Shown in pieces: positions 25,357 to 33,902 of a stretch of DNA of 64,000 nt. A program made the position numbers and the translations under genes. Source of the DNA: Paenibacillus soyae (GTDB taxonomy: Bacteria > Bacillota > Bacilli > Paenibacillales > Paenibacillaceae); the NCBI RefSeq assembly GCF_024623455.1, contig NZ_JANIPJ010000015.1, positions 1 through 64,000 on the forward strand, in the 5' to 3' direction. The notes beneath the pieces were generated by a model. That model ran no database searches, had not been told where the DNA came from, and saw only the letters and a program-made list of their open reading frames with translations. Each line of letters starts with the position of its first letter. The stretch's first letter is position 1.

Positions 25357-26571
25357 CTATCCGTTTATGTGATGATGGCCTAATCGCTCGAGCATCTCGA
25401 AGCAGGCTCGGCCGTTATGGTAAGGGCACTTCCACGCGCTGATTTTTTCCGGATTGTCGCTCGGCTTGCCTTCCTTCGTCACGCTCCAGAACCATTCTCC
25501 GAACTCCCGGTCCACCATATGCTCCTCGATGTAACGCCAGGCTCCCGCCGCGGCTTCCTTATACTTGGTCTCGCCCGTCAATTGATAGGCGTTGTAGAAG
25601 CCGACCACGGCTTCCGCCTGCGGCCACCAGTCCTTGTCCGTATCCAGCAGCCCCTCCGGTCCGGCTTCATTGAAGATGCCGCCGTCCTTGTCGACGCCTT
25701 CCCGATAAGTGACCTCCGCCATGCGGACGGCGACGCCCTTGACCCTCTCCAGAAGCTCAGCATCCCCGAGCACCTCCGCGGCTTCGTGAAGCAGCCAGCT
25801 TCCTTCGATATCGTGCCCGTAGGAGACGTGATCCGTCTGGCTGTTCCACTCCAGATCGAAGAAGAGTAGAAAATGCGCGGTTTCGTTATCGACGATGCGG
25901 TCTACGGTCACTTCGATCAGCTCGCGCAGCTTAGGTTTAAGCTCATCTGACGGCCAGATGCGGAACAGGTTCGTGTAAGCCTCGAGGACGTGAAGATGGG
26001 TGTTCATCGATTTCTTCGTGTTCAGATCCTTCGAGCTCAAGCTGTTGTCGTCCGTCTCCGTCCAGTCTCTAGCCAGCGCTTCCAGGTATCCCTTGTTCAC
26101 GGGATCATAGCTATATCGCTCAAGCACGCGGAACAGCGAAATGGCCAGCTCAAGCGCAGCGTCATTGCCGGTGGCGCGGTAATATTCGGAGAACGCGTAG
26201 ATGGCGAAAGCTTGGCCATACACCTGCTTTTTGTCCGAGGCGGGCTGCCCTTCGGAAGTGACGGACCAGAATAGGCCTCCGTGCTCCCGGTCGGTAAAAT
26301 GGTCGATGACGTAGCGATAAGCTCTGTCCGCCATTTCCAAATAACGCTCATCCCCGTACAGACGGTACGCCGAAGCGAACGTCCAGAGGATGCGAGTGTT
26401 CAGCACGAGGCTTCTGTCCGCATCATGCTTCACCTCGAGCGACCGGCTGACGTAGCCGTGGAAGCCGCCGCTCGCTTCGTCGGGCGCGTGCTCCATCCAA
26501 AACTTCAGAATGTTGTCCTTCAATTCCCGTTCAATCGCGGCCGCCCATTGTACATCCGTTTTCGCGGTCAT
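25357..26571 (-). CDS. Cellobiose/mannobiose 2-epimerase (AGE family)
   Basis: 404 residues, AGGAGGG upstream. The (alpha/alpha)6 barrel sequence matches cellobiose 2-epimerases: NTRILWTFASAYR, GGLFWSVT, KSMNTHLHVLEAYTNL, SYGHDIEGSWLL and ISAWKCPYHNGRACFEM. The two catalytic histidines known in the family correspond to His253 and His385. It converts beta-1,4-mannobiose to mannosylglucose (or cellobiose to glucosylmannose). Its place between the GH113 and GH130 genes, 12 bases from the former, makes mannobiose the natural substrate. Confidence 0.92.
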   Translation of the reverse strand: MTAKTDVQWAAAIERELKDNILKFWMEHAPDEASGGFHGYVSRSLEVKHDADRSLVLNTRILWTFASAYRLYGDERYLEMADRAYRYVIDHFTDREHGGLFWSVTSEGQPASDKKQVYGQAFAIYAFSEYYRATGNDAALELAISLFRVLERYSYDPVNKGYLEALARDWTETDDNSLSSKDLNTKKSMNTHLHVLEAYTNLFRIWPSDELKPKLRELIEVTVDRIVDNETAHFLLFFDLEWNSQTDHVSYGHDIEGSWLLHEAAEVLGDAELLERVKGVAVRMAEVTYREGVDKDGGIFNEAGPEGLLDTDKDWWPQAEAVVGFYNAYQLTGETKYKEAAAGAWRYIEEHMVDREFGEWFWSVTKEGKPSDNPEKISAWKCPYHNGRACFEMLERLGHHHING

Positions 26572-26583
26572 TCGTTTTCCCTC

Positions 26584-27543
26584 CTAGATTTTCGGATCAG
26601 CCATTTTTTTGGTGTAATAGCCGCGTACGAACCGCTCGGACGTCTTGCCGTATAGGCAGTAATCGTCATTAGCGGCAGCGACCGATTCGTCGTACAGGCG
26701 GGCGGGCCAATCCCATAGCATGAAGCCCCGGACCCAATCCCGTTTGTCGCAGCTCCCGAACATCTCCTCGTAATACTCCAGCTGCGCCGCCTGGTCGGGC
26801 GCGCCCGCTAGGCCCCAATCGTTCGGGAGATGCTGCGAGCCGTCGCGGCTTGGACAGCCGGCTTCCATGAAGAAGAACGGTTTGCCGTGACGGCTTACGA
26901 CCTTCTCGATTCGGTCCAGCTGCTCCTCCCAATGCCCGACGGGATAATAGCCGCTGGATGAGATAACGTCCACGGCATCCCACCAGCCCACGTTGTCTTC
27001 CTGATATTTGTCGCAATTATACGTAATGATGCCCGAATAGAACTCGCGGACCTTCGCGATTAGAGCTCGCCATTCGCTCTCTCTTCGGTCGGTCTGAACC
27101 ATTTCGCAGCCTACGCACAGCATCTCGCAGCCGGTTTCTTCCGCGATGCGCGCATAGTGGACCATAAACTCCGTGTAGGACGAGAACCATTCCGACCACT
27201 TGGGCTCGCAAGGAACGTCCTTGTCGAAGAAATTAATGTGCGCCCGCCAAGTGCCGTTCGCGCAGTTGACGACCGGCTTCAGACATACCTGCAGGCCAAG
27301 CTGCTTGGCATGGGCGATCGCCGCTCGAACTTCTTCGTCCGTCACGGTCGGCTCGTCGCGGTAACGGATTTCGGTTGCCTGAGGGTGGTCCTGCAGGGCC
27401 CCAAATGTTATTGCCGTCCAATTGACGCTTAGTCTTTCTTGCATAAGCCTCATCGATCGTTCGGCATCCTCGCCTGTCCATGTGCCGCGGATGCCGGTCC
27501 AGCCCCAAGTCATTCCCGCGACGAATGGCAACTGTAACGTCAT
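26584..27543 (-). CDS. GH113 beta-1,4-mannanase/mannosidase
   Basis: 319 residues from the ATG at 27543 with GAGGTG upstream; there is no signal peptide, so it acts in the cytoplasm on imported oligosaccharides. It matches GH113: VNWTAITFGALQ, LKPVVNCANGTWRAHINF, LCVGCEMVQTDRRE and PFFFMEAGCPSR. The presumed acid/base Glu147 and nucleophile Glu227 are 80 residues apart, as in the Alicyclobacillus enzyme. It is the first gene of the mannan operon and would cut manno-oligosaccharides to mannobiose for the epimerase. Confidence 0.9.
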   Translation of the reverse strand: MTLQLPFVAGMTWGWTGIRGTWTGEDAERSMRLMQERLSVNWTAITFGALQDHPQATEIRYRDEPTVTDEEVRAAIAHAKQLGLQVCLKPVVNCANGTWRAHINFFDKDVPCEPKWSEWFSSYTEFMVHYARIAEETGCEMLCVGCEMVQTDRRESEWRALIAKVREFYSGIITYNCDKYQEDNVGWWDAVDVISSSGYYPVGHWEEQLDRIEKVVSRHGKPFFFMEAGCPSRDGSQHLPNDWGLAGAPDQAAQLEYYEEMFGSCDKRDWVRGFMLWDWPARLYDESVAAANDDYCLYGKTSERFVRGYYTKKMADPKI

Positions 27544-27590
27544 GTTGGTTTCACCTCGTAATTTTGTGTTTGTTATTACTAAAATAACTT

Positions 27591-27604
27591 TTGTTATATA
27601 ACAA
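27591..27604. promoter_or_regulatory. Palindromic operator upstream of mannan enzyme operon
   Basis: A perfect 14-bp palindrome, TTGTTATATAACAA, 48 bases upstream of the GH113 start. Its 10-bp core recurs at 10496-10505 in front of the SDR-kinase operon. A LacI-type regulator encoded between them is the obvious candidate binder; not demonstrated. Confidence 0.5.
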
Positions 27605-27725
27605 GTTAACACTAAGCCCGTGCTTTTGGCAATATGCCGGAGATTAAAGTTGCAATTAGAGGGGGGCCCTGCTCCTCAGTCGAAAGCGTCCCTTATTTTT
27701 AATAGTAATGATCGGTTTTTCAACA

Positions 27726-27756
27726 TTGACAGCGATTTCAAAAATGTCATTACAAG
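27726..27756 (+). promoter_or_regulatory. Probable promoter of the binding-protein/permease operon
   Basis: A perfect TTGACA -35 at 27726-27731, with TACAAG (27751-27756) as a weak -10 at a long 19-base spacer. The TGACA of the -35 is repeated inverted as TGTCA near 27745. A weak promoter of this kind fits activation by the AraC-type response regulator. The rest of the 313-base divergent gap shows no gene. Confidence 0.35.
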
Positions 27757-27856
27757 ACTAGAAATGATAGCAGAAACCATTTAGAACAATAACGGATTCC
27801 AGTACACTTACTCTTGTAAGCGGAATCAAAATATAGAAACGAAGGGGATTTAAGCG

Positions 27857-29173
27857 ATGAAAAAGACGATTTCAGCACTGGTTTCCGTATTTGTTATGCT
27901 AACAGTTTTGGCTGCATGCAGCTCGGGAACGGACTCGAACAACGGGAATGCCGGCAACTCAAGCGACGCGACCGCTACTTCCGAAGCATCGGCGACGCCG
28001 GCGGCGGAAGGGGGCGACTCAGCCATTACTGGAGAAGTTGTCTACCTAACGAACCGTACCGACATGATCGACAAGGAATACGTCGATTACGAGAAGCGCT
28101 TTGAAGCGAAGTATCCGGACGTCGACCTGAAGTTCGAAGCGATCACCGATTACGACAAAACGCTCAAAATCCGGATGGCTTCAGGCGAGTTCCCTGACGT
28201 GGTGCTGCTCCCGACTATTCCGAACAACGAATTGCCCGACTATTTCGCTCCGCTCGACGACATTAAGTTTTCCGGCGATATTTATTTCAAGGAGCTGAAG
28301 GCGCACGAAGGCAGCATGTACGGCGTATCGTCCGGCGGCTCCAGCGTCGGTATCGTCTATAACAAGAAGGCGTTCGAGAAAGCCGGCATTACGGATATTC
28401 CGAAAACATATGAGGAGTTTCTTGCAGCCGCTCAGAAGCTGAAGGACGCGGGCATCGTGCCGCTGGCCTCCAACTTCAAAGACAAGTGGCCGCTGGACGC
28501 CTGGCTATATGATGTGCCGACGCTGGTAGGCGCCGCATCCGACCATCAAAACAAACGGGCCGAGTCGGACGCGCCGTACACGATGGACAATGCTTACGGG
28601 AAGTCCTGGAGCATACTTCGCGAGCTGAACGAAAAAGGATTTTTGGAGAAGGACATCAACTCGACGAACTGGGAGCAGTCCAAAAAGGATGTCGCAACAG
28701 GCAAGTTCGGCATGTATCTGCTCGGCAACTGGGTCATTAACCAAATCGTCGAGAACGGAGCGGCCTCGGAAGATATCGGTTTCTTCCCGTTCCCGGTCGA
28801 TAACTCGGGACAGGCGAAAGCCCCGCTTAACCCGGATTGGTTCTACGGCGTCAACAAAGACGGCAACGTAGAGGCGGCGAAAGCGTTCGTGCAATGGATG
28901 ATCGAGGAATCCGGCTTCGAGGAATTCGCGGGCTTCATCCCGACCTTGAAGGACAGACAGCCGAAGCTGCCGCAATTGGCCGAGTTCAACAGCTTTAATC
29001 CGACTTACTTCGAGCCGGCTCCTCCCGTGGATGCCGCAACGCAAATCCAGAACAAAGCGCAGCTTGACCAAGGCGCAGCCCTGCAGGAGTTCGTCCTGTC
29101 CAAAGACCCTCAGAAGGTGCTCGACAAGATCAACGAGAGCTGGGCGAAAGCGAAAAAGGATTTAGGCCTGTAG
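27857..29173 (+). CDS. Manno-oligosaccharide-type solute-binding lipoprotein
   Basis: 438 residues, AAGGGGAT upstream. The signal peptide ends with the lipobox LAAC, followed by a flexible Ser/Thr/Ala/Glu-rich linker (about 24-55). The body is a family-1 sugar-binding protein, paralogous to the one at 13185 (NRTDMID, GIVYNKKAFEKAGITDIP, MYLLGNWVINQIVENGA, GFFPFPVDNSGQ). It heads an operon with two permeases and a response regulator, divergent from mannan-degrading enzymes, so manno-oligosaccharides are the probable ligand. Ligand specificity is inferred from context only. Confidence 0.92.
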   Translation: MKKTISALVSVFVMLTVLAACSSGTDSNNGNAGNSSDATATSEASATPAAEGGDSAITGEVVYLTNRTDMIDKEYVDYEKRFEAKYPDVDLKFEAITDYDKTLKIRMASGEFPDVVLLPTIPNNELPDYFAPLDDIKFSGDIYFKELKAHEGSMYGVSSGGSSVGIVYNKKAFEKAGITDIPKTYEEFLAAAQKLKDAGIVPLASNFKDKWPLDAWLYDVPTLVGAASDHQNKRAESDAPYTMDNAYGKSWSILRELNEKGFLEKDINSTNWEQSKKDVATGKFGMYLLGNWVINQIVENGAASEDIGFFPFPVDNSGQAKAPLNPDWFYGVNKDGNVEAAKAFVQWMIEESGFEEFAGFIPTLKDRQPKLPQLAEFNSFNPTYFEPAPPVDAATQIQNKAQLDQGAALQEFVLSKDPQKVLDKINESWAKAKKDLGL

Positions 29174-29198
29174 CGATACGCTAGGCGTAGCGCTGGAG

Positions 29199-29308
29199 AA
29201 AAGGTATGGCCGGAGGAGTCTACGTCCGCCTTTAAACGTCGTGTTCGAACCTTATATCTCATCTGAAGGAACACGATGTTTAACAGCGGCCGGAGGCCAT
29301 ACCTTTTT
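29199..29308 (+). promoter_or_regulatory. Nested stem-loop between binding protein and permease genes
   Basis: An outer stem, AAAAGGTATGGCC (29199-29211) with GGCCATACCTTTT (29295-29307), encloses an inner stem, AAACGTCGTGTTC (29234-29246) with GAACACGATGTTT (29269-29281). It ends in TTTTT. This is a partial terminator or mRNA-stabilising structure, of the kind that gives more binding protein than permease in sugar ABC operons. Confidence 0.7.
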
Positions 29309-29360
29309 GGAAGCGCGAAGCCGCTTTGCGGCTCTAAAAAAAGAAAAGGAGCGAATGCGC

Positions 29361-30251
29361 ATGTTCGGCGGAATGTCCATCCAGAGACAACGCAAGCTTG
29401 TCATTTTTTCGTTTATAACCGTTCCGCTTCTTCTTCTGCTGACCTTTGCCTATTATCCGGCGCTGGAGCTCATCCGGCTAAGCTTTACGGACTGGGACGG
29501 GATCAGCGCGGACAAATCGTTTATCGGATGGGCCAATTACAAGGAGGTATTCTCGAATCCGGACATATTCGGCGTGTTCAAGAACAACGTCGCTTATTTT
29601 GTCGTCGGGCTCGTGCAGAACGTCGTCGCGATTTATTTTGCGGTCGTGCTCAACGGGAAGCTGAAAGGGAAAAACGCCTTCCGGCTGCTGCTGTTCCTGC
29701 CTTATATTCTGAACGGAGTAGCCGTCGCTTACCTGTTCGGTTACGTCTACGACACAACGAACGGCTCTCTGAACCTGATGCTCGGGCAGCTGGGCTTCGA
29801 CAAGCTGGCTGGAACGAGCTGGCTGGGCCAATCGACGATCGTCGATTATTCGCTCGCTTCGATCAGCTTCTGGCGGTTCATGGGCTTTAACATGGTCATC
29901 TATCTGGCGGCGCTGCAGTCGATTCCAAGCGATTTGTACGAAGCGGCTTCGATCGACGGAGCGAACGGCTGGCAGAAGTTCGCGTATATTACGCTTCCGA
30001 ATATTTACAAGATCATCGAGCTCAATTTGTTCCTGACGGTAACGGGAGCGCTCGAGGTGTTCGACTTGCCGTTCGTCCTCACGAAGGGCGGCCCGGCCGG
30101 CGCCAGCGAGACGTTCGTGCTTCAGATCGTGGAGACCGCGTTCCAGTTCAATAATTACGGGCTGGCTTCGGCGATGAGCGTCGTCCTGCTGGTATTCGTC
30201 ATCATCGTGCTGTCGATCCAGCGTTACTTGCTCAAAGGAAAGGGGGAATAG
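29361..30251 (+). CDS. Sugar ABC permease (MalF-type)
   Basis: About 296 residues from the ATG at 29361, 9 bases after GGAG; the ATG at 29355 is too close and the upstream frame is the hairpin. There are six predicted membrane helices, and the EAA loop is YEAASIDGANGWQKFAYITLP. It is the first of two permeases in the importer. There is no ATPase gene in the locus, as is normal for carbohydrate-1 importers that use the shared MsmX/UgpC-type ATPase. Confidence 0.92.
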   Translation: MFGGMSIQRQRKLVIFSFITVPLLLLLTFAYYPALELIRLSFTDWDGISADKSFIGWANYKEVFSNPDIFGVFKNNVAYFVVGLVQNVVAIYFAVVLNGKLKGKNAFRLLLFLPYILNGVAVAYLFGYVYDTTNGSLNLMLGQLGFDKLAGTSWLGQSTIVDYSLASISFWRFMGFNMVIYLAALQSIPSDLYEAASIDGANGWQKFAYITLPNIYKIIELNLFLTVTGALEVFDLPFVLTKGGPAGASETFVLQIVETAFQFNNYGLASAMSVVLLVFVIIVLSIQRYLLKGKGE

Positions 30252-30255
30252 CGGA

Positions 30256-31086
30256 ATGAACAACGAACGAATAGGCTGGACGATCCTTAAATACGCGTCT
30301 CTCGCGCTCGCCGTTTTCGCGATCCTGTTCCCGCCTTATATCATCATCGTGAACGCCTTCAAAACGACCGAGGAGTTTTTCGGGAAAGCGGCCACCGCAT
30401 TGCCCGACAGCTTCCTGCATTTCGCCAATTTCGCGGAAGCGTTCGAGAAGGCCGACATGCCGAGGGCATTCGGCAATACGTCCATCATCATCGTGCTGTC
30501 GCTTGTACTCAATATCCTCATCGGCTCGGCTTTCTGTTACGCCGTCGGCCGGTTTCAATTCAAGCTTCGCGGACCGCTGGTCGGCTTGTTCTTGTTCGCG
30601 ACGATTATCCCGACCATCACGACGCAGGTCGTCAATTACAAGACGATCCAATCGCTGGAGCTGACGAATAACTTGCTCGGGCCCGTTTTGTTATATGTGG
30701 GAGCCGACATTTTGCAAATTTATATTTACATGCAGTTCATTCGCAACATTCCGTACGAGCTCGACGAAAGCGCGATGATCGAAGGGGCGTCCTTGTTCCG
30801 GATTTACCGCACCATCATCTTCCCGCTGCTCGGCCCGGCTACGGCGACCATTATTATCCTGAAGACGATCAGCATCTATAACGATATGTTCGTGCCCTAT
30901 CTGTATTTGCCGCGGCCGGAGCACGTCGTCGTCTCCACGTCGCTCATGCGGTTCTTCAGCGTCAACAGCGGCGACTGGCAGCTGGTCTCCGCGGCGATTC
31001 TGATCATAATGATTCCGACGGCGCTGCTGTATCTGTTCCTGCAGAAATACATTTTCGCCGGGGTGACGAGCGGAGCCGTGAAGTAA
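30256..31086 (+). CDS. Sugar ABC permease (MalG-type)
   Basis: 276 residues, starting 4 bases after the first permease, with GGGGGAA upstream. Six membrane helices and the EAA loop DESAMIEGASLFRIYRTIIFPLLGP identify the second subunit of the carbohydrate importer. It pairs with the 29361 permease and the 27857 binding protein. Confidence 0.92.
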   Translation: MNNERIGWTILKYASLALAVFAILFPPYIIIVNAFKTTEEFFGKAATALPDSFLHFANFAEAFEKADMPRAFGNTSIIIVLSLVLNILIGSAFCYAVGRFQFKLRGPLVGLFLFATIIPTITTQVVNYKTIQSLELTNNLLGPVLLYVGADILQIYIYMQFIRNIPYELDESAMIEGASLFRIYRTIIFPLLGPATATIIILKTISIYNDMFVPYLYLPRPEHVVVSTSLMRFFSVNSGDWQLVSAAILIIMIPTALLYLFLQKYIFAGVTSGAVK

Positions 31087-31144
31087 GCGCTTGTGATTTG
31101 ACCTCCCATGAAGCAAACTAGAGGAAGCATGCCCGAGGGGGAAG

Positions 31145-31882
31145 ATGAATTTGAAGGTCATGATCGTGGACGACGAGGAAATGATCAGGCGGGGACTGAA
31201 CAAAATATTGAGCAACATGGGACTCGACATTAACGTTATCGGGTCCTATGGAAACGGACAAGACGCCTGGACGCATATATCCATGCTGGAGGACGGAGAG
31301 CTCGACGTTCTGATTACCGATATCAAAATGCCGATGATGGACGGACTGACGCTGGTGGAGAAGGTGAAGGGCAAGCCGATCAAAACGATCGTGCTCAGCG
31401 GCTTCAGCGAATTCGAATACGCCCGCAAAGCATTGCGGCACGGCGTCATGGATTACTTGCTTAAGCCCGTGGACAAAAGCTCCCTGCACCAGCTTCTGCT
31501 CGAGGCGAGACAAGCGAAAGAGAAAGCGGATTCCGCGCAGCCCGCGGAGCGGGAGAAGGATTATTCCGCCGTCTCGCGCGTGCGCGCCATTCTGGAAGCC
31601 GAGTACGGCAATTGCCCGGAAATGGAGGAGCTGGCCGAGCACGTCGGAATGAGCGCGAATTACTTGAGCCGCTTGTTCAAGCAGGAGACCGGCGAGACGA
31701 TTACGGACTATTTGATCGGAGTTCGGATCGCCAAAGCGAAGCAATTCCTGCATGATCATCCCCATATGAAAAATTACGAGATCGCGCAGCTGGTCGGCTA
31801 CGGCGATCCCGTTTATTTCAATAAACTGTTCAAGAAGATGGTCGGCGTAACGCCAAAAGAATATCGGTCCCGCGCCGAATAG
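31145..31882 (+). CDS. AraC-type response regulator (YesN-like)
   Basis: 245 residues. The receiver domain (1-120) has the acidic pair DDEE, phospho-acceptor Asp in VLITDIKMPMMDG and Lys in LLKPVD. The C-terminal AraC domain (about 145-243) has two helix-turn-helices (MEELAEHVGMSANYLSRLFK and NYEIAQLVGYGDPVYFNKLFK). It is short: most YesN proteins have a 200-residue middle region absent here. It closes the importer operon. No kinase is adjacent, so the YesM-like kinase at 11311 is the likely partner. Confidence 0.9.
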   Translation: MNLKVMIVDDEEMIRRGLNKILSNMGLDINVIGSYGNGQDAWTHISMLEDGELDVLITDIKMPMMDGLTLVEKVKGKPIKTIVLSGFSEFEYARKALRHGVMDYLLKPVDKSSLHQLLLEARQAKEKADSAQPAEREKDYSAVSRVRAILEAEYGNCPEMEELAEHVGMSANYLSRLFKQETGETITDYLIGVRIAKAKQFLHDHPHMKNYEIAQLVGYGDPVYFNKLFKKMVGVTPKEYRSRAE

Positions 31883-32028
31883 CAAGCAATCGGCGGGCCT
31901 TGTGTCACAAATGGATAAATGTTTCACCAAATTGCACATTTACTGTTCCTTCTCCCCGTCGTATGATGGTGTCCGTAGCATGGCAGACAGGAAAGATAGA
32001 GAGCGAATGCTGCGGAAGGATGAGAGGA

Positions 32029-33828
32029 ATGGCAGAAAGCACGGCAGGAATAAGGCGGGGGAAAGGGCTCGGAAGCACCTTCGAGCAGGCGGCGCTGGAG
32101 AAGGAAGCCAGTCCGCTTCGATTTTTATTTTCGATTTACAAAGGCAATTTCACCAATTTAGCCATTTCGTTTTTGTTTTTGATCGTCAAGAGCTTGCCGG
32201 TCTACGTGCTGCCGATCGTTACCGCGAATATCATCAATATCGCGACCGATCCCGACAGTCATTCGATCAACGGGCTGTGGATTAATTTTGCGGTCATCAT
32301 GATCGTGATTCTCCAGAACATTCCGACGCACGCGGCGTATATTTCGTTCTTGAGCCGGGCGATCCGGTACGTGGAGGCGGGCCTCAGAAGCGCGCTCGTC
32401 CGCAAGCTGCAGCAGCTGTCCATCAATTCGCATCGGGAGCTGCCAGCCGGGAAGCTGCAGTCGAAGGTGCTTCGAGACGTTGAAGCGGTCGAGATGATGT
32501 CGAAGCAAATCATGATCGCGCTTATGCCAGCCATACTCAACATCGTAATCGCCTTTTCGATTACGCTGAGCTACAGCTGGATGGTCTCGATATTTTTTGT
32601 GCTGACGATTCCGATGTCGGTGTTGCTGGTGTCGATGTTCAGACGGAAGATCCGGCTTAAGAACAAGGAATTCCGTCAGGAGATCGAGCAGATGTCGTCC
32701 CGCGTCTCGGAGATGGTCGAGATGATTCCGGTGACGAAGGCGCATGGGCTCGAGAAGGTGGAGATCCGCAAGATCGACTCGACCCTCCGCAATATACAGG
32801 GCAAGGGCTACAGGCTGGATCTTGTCGAGGCGTATTTCGGCGCGTCCAACTGGGTGTCGTTTCAAATTTTCCAAGTGTTCTGCTTGCTGTTCACCGCCTA
32901 TCTCGCTTACAAGGGCTTGATCCCCGTGGGAGATGTGGTCATGTACCAAGGCTACTTCGGCATGATCCTAGGTTCGGTGACGGGGCTCATCACGATTTAC
33001 CCCCAGCTCGCCAAAGGCTTCGAATCGATATCCTCCATTCGGGAAATTCTTATGTCGCCGGATATCGAGGATAACAAGGGCAAGATGAAGCTGACGGAGG
33101 TGCGAGGCGAGTTCCGGTTCGAGGATGTAGAGCTATCCTACCCTGGCAGCGAGCATCATGTGCTGGAGCATTTGACGCTGGACGTGAAGGCTGGAGAGAG
33201 CATTGCTTTTGTCGGAGCTTCGGGAGCGGGGAAATCGACTGTTCTCAATCTCGTGATCGGATTCTTGCATCCGACGGCAGGCCGAGTGCTTATGGACGGA
33301 ATCGACTTGCAGAATGTGAATTTAACCAGCTACAGGCGGCATCTTGCGGTCGTTCCGCAGACGAATATCCTGTTCTCGGGCACAATTCGGGATAACATCA
33401 CCTATGGACTTACTGATATTACGGAGGAACAAGTAGAGCGGGTAGTCGGTATGGCGAATTTAAAAGAGTTCATCCATCAGCTGCCGAACGGCCTGGACAC
33501 GCTGGTCGGCGAGCACGGCGGCAAGCTGTCCGGCGGGCAGCGTCAGCGAATCGCGATCGCAAGAGCGCTTATCCGCGATCCGAAAATCATTATTTTGGAT
33601 GAAGCGACGTCCGCGCTCGACAACGAATCCGAATATCATGTCCAGAAAGCGATGCAGGAGCTGATCAAAGGAAGAACGACGTTTGTCGTCGCGCATCGGC
33701 TGTCCACGATCCGGGATGCCGACCGCATCGCCGTCATGAAGCACGGCCGAATCGTTGAGATCGGCACGTTCGACGAGCTCATGGAAGCCAAGGGAGAGTT
33801 TTATCAGCTGAAGAAGCTGCAGCTGTAA
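32029..33828 (+). CDS. ABC exporter, fused permease/ATPase
   Basis: About 599 residues from the ATG at 32029, 8 bases after GGAAGGA; upstream in-frame codons to 31900 look non-coding. A TATGAT -10 at 31962-31967 with TTTACT 17 bases before it may be its own promoter. Six membrane helices (about 30-300) precede the ATPase: Walker A GASGAGKST, signature LSGGQRQR, Walker B IIILDEATSALD and VVAHRLST. It is a typical homodimeric or heterodimeric half-exporter. It is unrelated to the importer before it; substrate unknown. Confidence 0.9.
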   Translation: MAESTAGIRRGKGLGSTFEQAALEKEASPLRFLFSIYKGNFTNLAISFLFLIVKSLPVYVLPIVTANIINIATDPDSHSINGLWINFAVIMIVILQNIPTHAAYISFLSRAIRYVEAGLRSALVRKLQQLSINSHRELPAGKLQSKVLRDVEAVEMMSKQIMIALMPAILNIVIAFSITLSYSWMVSIFFVLTIPMSVLLVSMFRRKIRLKNKEFRQEIEQMSSRVSEMVEMIPVTKAHGLEKVEIRKIDSTLRNIQGKGYRLDLVEAYFGASNWVSFQIFQVFCLLFTAYLAYKGLIPVGDVVMYQGYFGMILGSVTGLITIYPQLAKGFESISSIREILMSPDIEDNKGKMKLTEVRGEFRFEDVELSYPGSEHHVLEHLTLDVKAGESIAFVGASGAGKSTVLNLVIGFLHPTAGRVLMDGIDLQNVNLTSYRRHLAVVPQTNILFSGTIRDNITYGLTDITEEQVERVVGMANLKEFIHQLPNGLDTLVGEHGGKLSGGQRQRIAIARALIRDPKIIILDEATSALDNESEYHVQKAMQELIKGRTTFVVAHRLSTIRDADRIAVMKHGRIVEIGTFDELMEAKGEFYQLKKLQL

Positions 33829-33835
33829 CAACGGG

Positions 33836-33880
33836 AAAGGGACGAGGCAGATGGAGAATCTGCTTCGTCCCTTTTTTTGG
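33836..33880 (+). terminator. Terminator of the ABC exporter
   Basis: AAAGGGACGAGGCAGAT pairs with ATCTGCTTCGTCCCTTT, followed by seven T residues. Confidence 0.9.
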
Positions 33881-33902
33881 CGGGGATGCAACTGGAGATC
33901 GA

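Noticed and set aside
24122..27543. The enzyme operon as a cellobiose pathway
   Set aside because: The epimerase could act on cellobiose, but GH113 and GH130 together point to mannan; no beta-glucosidase or cellobiose phosphorylase is present.
31079..31092. AGTAAGCGCTTGTG at the end of the second permease as a cre site
   Set aside because: Three mismatches at conserved outer positions, and it overlaps the stop codon.
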